From NCBI GenBank assembly GCA_910579925.1, contig CAJTVY010000024.1, positions 1-50,729 of the forward strand: a stretch of DNA of 50,729 nt, read 5' to 3'. Under the pieces are notes generated by a model. That model ran no database searches and was not told where the DNA came from. It worked only from the letters and a program-made list of their open reading frames with translations. Positions 31,805-38,286 of the stretch are shown in pieces. Made by a program: the position numbers and the translations under genes. The DNA comes from an uncultured Dorea sp. Lineage in GTDB: Bacteria > Bacillota > Clostridia > Lachnospirales > Lachnospiraceae. Each line of letters begins with the position of its first letter. Position 1 is the first letter of the stretch.

Positions 31805-32062
31805 ATGAAAGATTATATTGAGGAAAGGGCAGTAGAGATTGCATATTATATCATTGAAAATAAGGCGACAGTGAGGCAGACGGCGAAGGCGTTTGGGGTC
31901 AGTAAGAGTACCATACATAAAGACGTAACGGAACGCCTTCTCCAAGTCAACCCGTCTCTTGCTGCGGAAGCCAGGAAAATACTGGATCTCAACAAGTCCG
32001 AGCGTCACATCCGCGGTGGACTTGCTACCCGGGAGAAATATCTTCATCTGGAACACGGCTAA
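31805..32062 (+). CDS. spoIIID: Sporulation transcription factor SpoIIID
   Basis: An 85-residue DNA-binding regulator of mother-cell genes during spore formation. It starts MKDYIEERAVEIAYYI and has the helix-turn-helix TVRQTAKAFGVSKSTIHKDV at about 22-41. The C-terminal RHIRGGLATREKYLH is also characteristic. B. subtilis SpoIIID is slightly longer (93 residues). ATG 31805 follows CAGGGG by 6 bp; an upstream in-frame ATG at 31790 lies before that ribosome site. This gene is good evidence that the organism is, or descends from, a spore former. Confidence 0.95.
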   Translation: MKDYIEERAVEIAYYIIENKATVRQTAKAFGVSKSTIHKDVTERLLQVNPSLAAEARKILDLNKSERHIRGGLATREKYLHLEHG

Positions 32063-32094
32063 AAAACCGTGCTTCCCATCATCATGTCTGGAAG

Positions 32095-32757
32095 CTATAC
32101 AATCCAATGCCGGATGTCTTTTGCGCCGGCATATTTTTCCAGATATGCCTTTCCATATTCCATTACCAGATCCAGGTCCTGGTTCTCGGAAAAGGAATAG
32201 ACCAGTGTGAGGACTTCTTTCGTCTCATCCGTAATCATGGCGCGTTCGGAATCACTTGTAGAACTTCCGACTGCCCCGTCATCGTCCGCAAGCACGGGGA
32301 GTCCGTCAATACTGATCTCGTCTTTTCCGATTCCCTTATAAGTTTCTCCGCTTCTTCCCACACGGAAGATTAATTCATTCCCGATTCTTGCAGCATCATA
32401 GGAACCCACAGAGAATCCGGACTCAATAGAGATCAGGTTATTGACGTCTACCACGGTATTTACCTCGTATAGCCCTTTTCCCTGCCCGATTCTTCGAATC
32501 AGCGCCTCGGAGGAGACTCGGTAGCGGCTGGGATCTTTCCCGAACGCTTTGTATGCCTGGCGTGCTTCTTTAATATTGGGGATCTCGTTTATGCCGTAAT
32601 CAAAGATCGCATCCTTTGCCTTCCTGAAAATATCCTTCTTAAGATATTTCCACATCTCTTCATTCTTCTTCTCCACGTTAACCTGGTACTGGAAACATCC
32701 AACCCTGGTTGCCGGCCAGAGAGTTTTCATTTCCAGGTCAATCTGTAAATGCTTCAT
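32095..32757 (-). CDS. B3/4 domain protein (COG3382)
   Basis: This 220-residue protein matches the B3/4 domain found in phenylalanyl-tRNA synthetase beta subunits, here free-standing. Typical segments are IPNIKEARQAYKAFGKDPSRYR, SSEALIRRIGQGKGLYEVNTVVDVNN and GSYDAARIG. In the synthetase this domain edits Tyr-tRNAPhe; free-standing copies may be trans-editing or amino-acid binding proteins, and their function is unproven. AAAAGGAG lies 9 bp before the start. It converges with spoIIID and is followed downstream by no clear terminator. Confidence 0.87.
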   Translation of the reverse strand: MKHLQIDLEMKTLWPATRVGCFQYQVNVEKKNEEMWKYLKKDIFRKAKDAIFDYGINEIPNIKEARQAYKAFGKDPSRYRVSSEALIRRIGQGKGLYEVNTVVDVNNLISIESGFSVGSYDAARIGNELIFRVGRSGETYKGIGKDEISIDGLPVLADDDGAVGSSTSDSERAMITDETKEVLTLVYSFSENQDLDLVMEYGKAYLEKYAGAKDIRHWIV

Positions 32758-32796
32758 TTTACCGACTCCTTTTCATTTTTATTATCATAAATCTTT

Positions 32797-34164
32797 TTAC
32801 GATATCTTGCAATCGTTAAATTTTAGATGTTTTTTCCTGTAAAAATAGTAAAGTATCAGCAGCGCAGCCGTGGCCACCCACGACATGGGATAGCTGACGA
32901 GTATTGTCGAGAGCTCATGTTTTCTTGGAACCACCAGCAGGATCCATGGAAGACGCACGACACACACGCCGCCCAGAGTGATTAGGGTCGGGAACAGTAC
33001 ATCGCCGATTCCACGCAGTGCGCCGGAAAGGATCTCAATAAAAACGAAAACAATATAACTAGGCGTAATATACCGCAGCATATAGACTCCGATTTCCACG
33101 ACATTGATGTCTGTCGTGAATATATGATACAGAGGTCTGCAGAATACCATCAGGAAGACCAGAAGGGATCCGCATATACCAAGGGACATTAAAAGACAGA
33201 TACGGACGCTTCTGAAAATCCGGTCATATCGTCTGGCGCCGTAATTCTGCCCGGCAAATGTGGTGATGGCAATGCCGAACGCCCCGCAGACAGTCCAGAA
33301 GATGGCATCCAGCTTGCCGTATGCCGCCCATGCGGCAGCAGGGTCCGTGCCGAATCCATTTACTGCTGCCTGAATGATGATATTGGTAATTCCGTACATG
33401 CAGGACTGCAGGCCGCTGGGAAACCCAATGCGAAGCTCGGCTCTTAACATGGAAGGAGTAATGCGTATGGCGGCAGGTAATAATTTCAGTGAGTCATATC
33501 CGTTCATCAATGATCTTGTGACCAGCAGAGCGCTGACCGACTGTGAGATGACGGTTGCAACTGCCACTCCCATGATGCCAAGATGAAAAACCAGCACCAT
33601 GACGATGTCAAGCACGATATTCAGAAGACAGCAGATAATCAGATAGTATAAGGGCCGCCGGGAATCTCCGATTGCCCGCATGATTCCAGATCCCATGTTA
33701 AAGATCAGCACAGAAATCATTCCCAGAAAATAGATTCTGAGATATAGAATGGAATCCGTCAGAACGTCAGCCGGCGTCTTCATGGCGGTCAGAAGCCAGG
33801 GAGTGAGGAACCATCCAAGAACGGCGACCGCCATACTCGCAAGGATGGAAAACGCATAGGCTGTGTGAAGACTTTCGTGAAGGTTTCGCACATTTTTTGC
33901 CCCATAATGCTGTGAAATGATTACGGTTGCCCCGGCGGAAAGGCCGGTAAAAAAACCGATAATCAGATTCGATAATACGGCGGCAGAACCGCCGACGCTT
34001 GCCAGAGCCTGTTTCCCTACAAAACGTCCCACGATGACGGCATCTACGGTGTTATATAGCTGTTGGAATAAGGTGCCTATTACGATTGGAAAAAAGAAGA
34101 TTAACAACTGACGCCAGATTACGCCTTCCGTAATTTCATTCTTTGTGATCGTTTCGTTTGCCAT
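32797..34164 (-). CDS. MATE-family multidrug/cation antiporter
   Basis: A 455-residue inner-membrane protein with twelve predicted transmembrane helices and the MATE start pattern (WRQLLIFFFPIVIGTLFQQLYNTVDAVIVGRFVGKQALASVGG). MATE pumps expel drugs or metabolites in exchange for Na+ or H+. The start has AAAGGAGGGGGG just upstream. It is the first of two MATE genes in the window; the other begins at 47657. A promoter with unusual direct repeats lies upstream at 34188-34301. Confidence 0.9.
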   Translation of the reverse strand: MANETITKNEITEGVIWRQLLIFFFPIVIGTLFQQLYNTVDAVIVGRFVGKQALASVGGSAAVLSNLIIGFFTGLSAGATVIISQHYGAKNVRNLHESLHTAYAFSILASMAVAVLGWFLTPWLLTAMKTPADVLTDSILYLRIYFLGMISVLIFNMGSGIMRAIGDSRRPLYYLIICCLLNIVLDIVMVLVFHLGIMGVAVATVISQSVSALLVTRSLMNGYDSLKLLPAAIRITPSMLRAELRIGFPSGLQSCMYGITNIIIQAAVNGFGTDPAAAWAAYGKLDAIFWTVCGAFGIAITTFAGQNYGARRYDRIFRSVRICLLMSLGICGSLLVFLMVFCRPLYHIFTTDINVVEIGVYMLRYITPSYIVFVFIEILSGALRGIGDVLFPTLITLGGVCVVRLPWILLVVPRKHELSTILVSYPMSWVATAALLILYYFYRKKHLKFNDCKIS

Positions 34165-34187
34165 GACATCCCCCCTCCTTTGTACCG

Positions 34188-34216
34188 ACTATATCATATC
34201 CGGGAAAGTATGACAA
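34188..34216 (-). promoter_or_regulatory. Promoter of the leftward MATE gene
   Basis: On the minus strand, -35 TTGTCA (34216-34211) and -10 TATAGT (34193-34188) have exactly 17-bp spacing. It is close to consensus and about 24 bp before the start codon, which gives a very short leader. Confidence 0.65.
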
Positions 34217-34245
34217 GCTTTTGCTTATTTAAGCCGGAAGGCTGA

Positions 34246-34301
34246 AACGTATATAAGTTACTGCAAACGGTAACGTATATAAAGAACAGTAACGTATATA
34301 A
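34246..34301. repeat. Three direct repeats of AACGTATATAA upstream of the MATE promoter
   Basis: AACGTATATAA occurs at 34246-34256, 34272-34282 and 34291-34301 (spacers 15 and 8 bp). They lie 30-85 bp upstream of the MATE -35 box. A short AGCC-GGAA-GGCT hairpin at 34232-34243, like the core of the 47544 mini-element, abuts the first repeat. They could be operator iterons or remains of a mobile element. Confidence 0.6.
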
Positions 34302-34335
34302 AATAGCAACGGCCGGGTTAGAATACGAAAACGGA

Positions 34336-34370
34336 CTGCCGGGAAATGATATTTTTGCATTTCCCGGCAG
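34336..34370 (-). terminator. Terminator of the TNT/immunity-like unit
   Basis: A perfect 13-bp stem, CTGCCGGGAAATG and CATTTCCCGGCAG (34336-34348 and 34358-34370), lies 18 bp after the stop of the leftward small gene. A modest T-run (TCCGTTTTCG) follows on that strand. Confidence 0.7.
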
Positions 34371-34388
34371 CCCATATGATTTACATAG

Positions 34389-34820
34389 TTAATGGATTGC
34401 CATACTTGCTCTCGGTTCAAATTCATCTTTCCCCAATATGGGAGAAAGGTCTGGTTTAAGGTCTGAACTCTTGTAGTTTGCCTGCCCTGAAAGGCTGAAT
34501 CCCTTTTTATCAAAGTTGAAAAAAAAGTCTTTTAGAAGCTTCTCTGTGTGCTCGGTTTCCGCAACCCTGGATATAATGTCATGGCAGGCATCCAGGCAGT
34601 TCATATGAGTCTTAATGTTATATTTTTTTCCTCGTTCACCCTCATATACAATCCAGCTTAGTTCCTTCTTTTCCAGGCAGACGGCCTCCTCTGTATATTC
34701 CCCGATCGAATAGAATTCATCCGGAATATTAAATGCACGGAGGGTAATCTTCAGCATTTCTATATACAACGTATTTTTATCTCTTGGTGCAGGTGATGGT
34801 TCACGTATAGTTTTTCCCAT
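34389..34820 (-). CDS. Putative immunity protein for the TNT-like toxin
   Basis: This 143-residue cytosolic protein has no signal peptide or membrane segment. It lies 2 bp after the TNT-like gene and would be translated from the same transcript. Its middle segment (AVCLEKKELSWIVYEGERGKKYNI, then a Cys/acidic helix) resembles small immunity-type proteins paired with clostridial TNT toxins, from memory of such pairs. By context it would bind and block the toxin. I cannot name an Imm family with certainty, so the role is an inference from position and pattern. The start codon follows GGAAAGGATATAGCT. Confidence 0.55.
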   Translation of the reverse strand: MGKTIREPSPAPRDKNTLYIEMLKITLRAFNIPDEFYSIGEYTEEAVCLEKKELSWIVYEGERGKKYNIKTHMNCLDACHDIISRVAETEHTEKLLKDFFFNFDKKGFSLSGQANYKSSDLKPDLSPILGKDEFEPRASMAIH

Positions 34821-34822
34821 AG

Positions 34823-35287
34823 CTATATCCTTTCCAACATGCCTTTTCTGACGGATTCCCTGATCGTAATGGGATGAAGATACTGAACTGCGCCCCCGTT
34901 ACTGTCAAATCCCGGCGCTACGATTCCTTTCTCTACAATGCATTGAATACGGACATCGTGAGCGGTTACCTTATATTCATTATACTCCACACTTTCCGGA
35001 ATATACGGCAACGCCAGGTTTTCGTATGCAGTTCCTTTAGGGGCTGAGAAATGGCCGATCTCGCTTCCGTATCTAATGATTATGCTTCCATAGGGTAAAA
35101 TATATTCAACCGTATGCTTCCCGTTACTTTCTATATTCCTTGTATCAAAACCATCGTCATCAGCATATTTTGATAAATAATTCCAATTTACTACTGGCTG
35201 CCCGTACCGATTCGTTTTCCCGGCGCCATATTCCGGTTTTTTCAGTTGGCGTATTCCGCTGATTGTTTCACCTTTATAATTTTTCAT
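34823..35287 (-). CDS. Orphan TNT-domain (DUF4237-type) NAD glycohydrolase-like toxin
   Basis: This 154-residue protein is almost only the TNT fold of the M. tuberculosis necrotizing toxin group. Segments in order are IIIRYGSEIGHFSAP (Arg72), KGTAYENLALPYIPESVEYNEYKV and GIVAPGFDSNGGAVQY, with the conserved Gln135 (equivalent of Gln822 in the M. tuberculosis toxin by my alignment). TNT enzymes destroy NAD+. No signal peptide, WXG100, LXG or other delivery domain is present, so it is an orphan toxin module rather than a secreted polymorphic toxin. The probable immunity gene follows directly. It begins at ATG 35287 with GGAAAG upstream. Activity is not certain: see the finding on Asn103. Confidence 0.65.
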   Translation of the reverse strand: MKNYKGETISGIRQLKKPEYGAGKTNRYGQPVVNWNYLSKYADDDGFDTRNIESNGKHTVEYILPYGSIIIRYGSEIGHFSAPKGTAYENLALPYIPESVEYNEYKVTAHDVRIQCIVEKGIVAPGFDSNGGAVQYLHPITIRESVRKGMLERI

Positions 35288-35413
35288 TAGTCGTGAGTTC
35301 TTTCCAGTTTTATTTCTTTAATAAAAAGTATAGCATGGCATATAGTAGATTGTTAGATGTAATTTAAAAGACTGTAATATTATATAGTATAAGATAATAA
35401 GAAAAACTAACGT

Positions 35414-35492
35414 AAAAAGGAGGCTGACGGGAATTGACGGAATGTACACAATAGGTACGGATAGTATTGCACATGCCAGTTCCTGACAGCCT
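35414..35492 (-). terminator. Terminator after the fused oxidoreductase gene
   Basis: On the minus strand the imperfect stem AGGCTGTCAGGAA (35492-35480) and TTCCCGTCAGCCT (35433-35421) is followed by CCTTTTTACG. It ends transcription of the leftward fusion gene before the toxin unit. Confidence 0.55.
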
Positions 35493-35536
35493 TATAGCGT
35501 CTGTTATGTTTAAGTTTTAATTAAATAGAATGAAAA

Positions 35537-38107
35537 TCAGCAGGTAGCGCCTCCCACAACATTCTTTTCAAGAATCTGTTTCTTGTCGATCTTACTGTTC
35601 AGCAGCTTATCCTGTACATAGTCGAATCCCAGCCTTGCAATGGTATCTGCAAACCGTTCCCCGGATGTTCCCTCGTCACGGAAGAAGAGAATGGCGCGTT
35701 CTACCACGTCAATGATTTCTTCCTCGGTGGTAAAGAGCCGGTTAAGCGCGCGGCCTTCAGCAACTTTCTTTCCCCAGCGTCCGCCAATGTAGACTTTATA
35801 ACCGGTTATGGATTCTGTCACTGCGCCAAAGGGGCATTTGCCGATGCAGCGTCCGCAGTGATTACAGTCATCAGAGGAGATCTGGATTTTTCCGTCTGAA
35901 AGAGTGGCAATCTTAATGGGGCAGCCATTCTCAACCTGGCAGTTCTTACAGCCTTTGCATTTGGACAAATCAATCTCTGGCCTGCGCTGACCAATGATTC
36001 CCAGGTCATTCAGATCGGGTTTCACGCAGTTATTGGGACAGCCGCCTACCGCAATCTTGAATTTGTGAGGCAGGGACACGTCGTGATAGCCAGTATAGTA
36101 GAGGTCATGCAGTTTTTCGGAAAGTGCGAATGTATCGATCAGCCCATACTGGCAGGTCGTTCCCTTGCAGGATACTACGGGGCGAACTTTAGAGCCGGTT
36201 CCGCCTGTCTGAAGGCCTGCTTTTGCCAGAAATGCGAAGAGCGGTTCCAGATTATCGTAATTCACGCCCTGGATCTCAAGCGTCAGCCGGGTGGTCATGG
36301 TGATTTCTCCAGAGCCGAACTTTTCTGCCGCCTCTGCGACTTTTATCTGTTCCTCTGTGGTCAGTTTTCCGTTACGGGTGATGACGCGGACATTAAATAC
36401 GTCTCCGTACCGTTTATCCTGCAGACAGCCCAGTCCTTTCACCCGTTTAATTTCCTCGGCAGAAAGTTCCCTGCCGTTACGGGGAACCTTTATATTGTTG
36501 AAGAATGCGCCGCCTTCCAGTACCCTGGTATTGGTATAGCCGTATGCTTTCAGCCGGTTCTGTAAGAAGTATCCTCGTTTTCCCTTTGCGCACACAAGCA
36601 GAAGTTTTTCATCTTTGTCAAGTCCGTCGAGGGGACCGTTTACCTTGGAAAGATCGACCCAGCGAGCATTCGGGATGGCAGGCGCAGGCTGTACGTCTAG
36701 TACCGTGTATCCTTTGGCAGAGCCGTCTGCATATTCCAGAGGGCTTATGGAGTCAAGAATTCCATGGATTTTATTTTCAAGAATATAACATGCCGTGACA
36801 AATGGATGAATGGCGGTGGAAAATGGAGGCGCATAGGCGAAGTCCATGGTGTCGAAATCGTGGAGTTTCATACCCTGGGAAATGCCCACAACGGCGATGT
36901 CGGTGATCTTATCTGCGGCCCCTGCTCCGAATACCTGTAATCCCAGAAGTTTCCCGGTTTCTGTCTCGGCCGTCAGCTTAATGACGAAGGAGGAAGCGCC
37001 AGGATAGTAATGGGCTTTGTCGTCCACCACACAGACGACGGAAGTCGCAGCGTAACCGGCTGCATTTGCCTGAAATTGTGTGAGACCTGTGCGTCCGCCA
37101 TTCAGGGTGGGAAGCAGACGCACTACGCCGGTTCCAAGGCAGCCCTTGTAGCCCTGTCCCTGGCCGTTTAATGCGTTTGCCAAAGCGCGTGCCGTAAGGT
37201 TGGCGGTCGAACCCATGGCGGACCACTGGCCTTGTCCGGTCAATGCATTTTTCACCATGGCACAGTCGCCCGCTGCGTAAATATCCGGCAGGTTTGTCTG
37301 CATGAATTCGTCTACCAGAATGGTTCCTTTAAACATCTCAAGGCCGGAATCTGACAGAAATCCGGTGGCAGGACGTACGCCGATTGCCAAAATCACGATA
37401 TCAGCAGGAAATGTGCCGTTATCGGTTACGACTTTTTCTGCTTTGTTGCTGCCAAAGATTCCTGTCAGACTGGTAGAGGTGAACACGTGCATTCCGGCTG
37501 CCTTAAGCTGTTTCCTGGCATAGTCGGCCATCTCTTCGTCATAGGCGTTAGGCATAATCTGGGGCGCGGCATCAATGACCGTCACTTGGAGGCCCTGAGC
37601 CATCAGATTTTCCGCGACCTCGAGCCCAATGAATCCGGCGCCGCATACAACAGCCGTCCGGCAATTTTCCTTTTCTATGTAGGCGCGGGCATTTACCGCA
37701 TCATCGGGGGTGCGCACGCAGAATACGCCAGGGAGATCTTTGCCGTCCACGGGAGGGACGAAGGGAACTGCACCTGTGGCGATAATCAGCTTATCATAGT
37801 TCTCTGTAAAAGTTTCGCCGGAGTTTTTTTTCAAAGAAACCGTTCTGGCAGCGCTGTCGATGCCGGTCGCTTCACAGCCAGGGAAGACGTCTGCTCCAGT
37901 AAGCCCGCTGTAACGCGCCGGCGTATTGACGATCAGGCTTTCGCGGTCGGGAATATCGCCGCCAATATAGTAGGGCAGGCCGCACCCGGCATAAGAAATG
38001 TCGTCTCCTTTGGTATAAACTTTTACGTCTGCGTTCCGGTCCAGCCGCAAAAGTTTTGCGGCGGCTTTTGTGCCTGCGGCGACACCGCCAAGAATTACAT
38101 ACTTCAT
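35537..38107 (-). CDS. Fused CoA-disulfide-reductase-like, rhodanese and sulfite-reductase-like oxidoreductase
   Basis: An 856-residue fusion of three modules. Residues 1-445 are an FAD/NAD(P)H pyridine nucleotide-disulfide oxidoreductase: FAD site VILGGVAAGTKAA, active Cys42 in YAGCGLPYYIGG, NAD site VVCGAGFIGLEVAE and second FAD site YAAGDCAMV. Residues 465-540 are rhodanese-like with the catalytic loop VCAKGKRG (Cys506). Residues 560-856 are a siroheme and 4Fe-4S sulfite/nitrite reductase-like module with Cys647, Cys652, Cys690 and Cys694 plus a two-cluster ferredoxin insert (Cys717/720/723/729 and Cys748/751/754/758). It could pass NAD(P)H electrons to a sulfur or nitrogen oxyanion or persulfide; the exact reaction is unknown. 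AAAGGAG precedes the start. No partner genes are adjacent. Confidence 0.85.
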   Translation of the reverse strand: MKYVILGGVAAGTKAAAKLLRLDRNADVKVYTKGDDISYAGCGLPYYIGGDIPDRESLIVNTPARYSGLTGADVFPGCEATGIDSAARTVSLKKNSGETFTENYDKLIIATGAVPFVPPVDGKDLPGVFCVRTPDDAVNARAYIEKENCRTAVVCGAGFIGLEVAENLMAQGLQVTVIDAAPQIMPNAYDEEMADYARKQLKAAGMHVFTSTSLTGIFGSNKAEKVVTDNGTFPADIVILAIGVRPATGFLSDSGLEMFKGTILVDEFMQTNLPDIYAAGDCAMVKNALTGQGQWSAMGSTANLTARALANALNGQGQGYKGCLGTGVVRLLPTLNGGRTGLTQFQANAAGYAATSVVCVVDDKAHYYPGASSFVIKLTAETETGKLLGLQVFGAGAADKITDIAVVGISQGMKLHDFDTMDFAYAPPFSTAIHPFVTACYILENKIHGILDSISPLEYADGSAKGYTVLDVQPAPAIPNARWVDLSKVNGPLDGLDKDEKLLLVCAKGKRGYFLQNRLKAYGYTNTRVLEGGAFFNNIKVPRNGRELSAEEIKRVKGLGCLQDKRYGDVFNVRVITRNGKLTTEEQIKVAEAAEKFGSGEITMTTRLTLEIQGVNYDNLEPLFAFLAKAGLQTGGTGSKVRPVVSCKGTTCQYGLIDTFALSEKLHDLYYTGYHDVSLPHKFKIAVGGCPNNCVKPDLNDLGIIGQRRPEIDLSKCKGCKNCQVENGCPIKIATLSDGKIQISSDDCNHCGRCIGKCPFGAVTESITGYKVYIGGRWGKKVAEGRALNRLFTTEEEIIDVVERAILFFRDEGTSGERFADTIARLGFDYVQDKLLNSKIDKKQILEKNVVGGATC

Positions 38108-38286
38108 AGTAGGGTTCTCCTTTCGTATCTTTTAGTAATCATGAATTTATCCATAGTATTATCATATATGAATTACTGGGATTTATAAAGAGGAATTTAG
38201 CTATATTTCATAACCGGTCTATGTTATACTCAAGATGCTGGTACTCTGGTATCTGCTCATTTTATTGAGAATGGAGGAAATATACA

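Noticed and set aside
34246..34301. Could the repeated AACGTATATAA units be a CRISPR array?
   Set aside because: The units are only 11 bp with spacers of 15 and 8 bp and no cas genes are present, so this is not a CRISPR.
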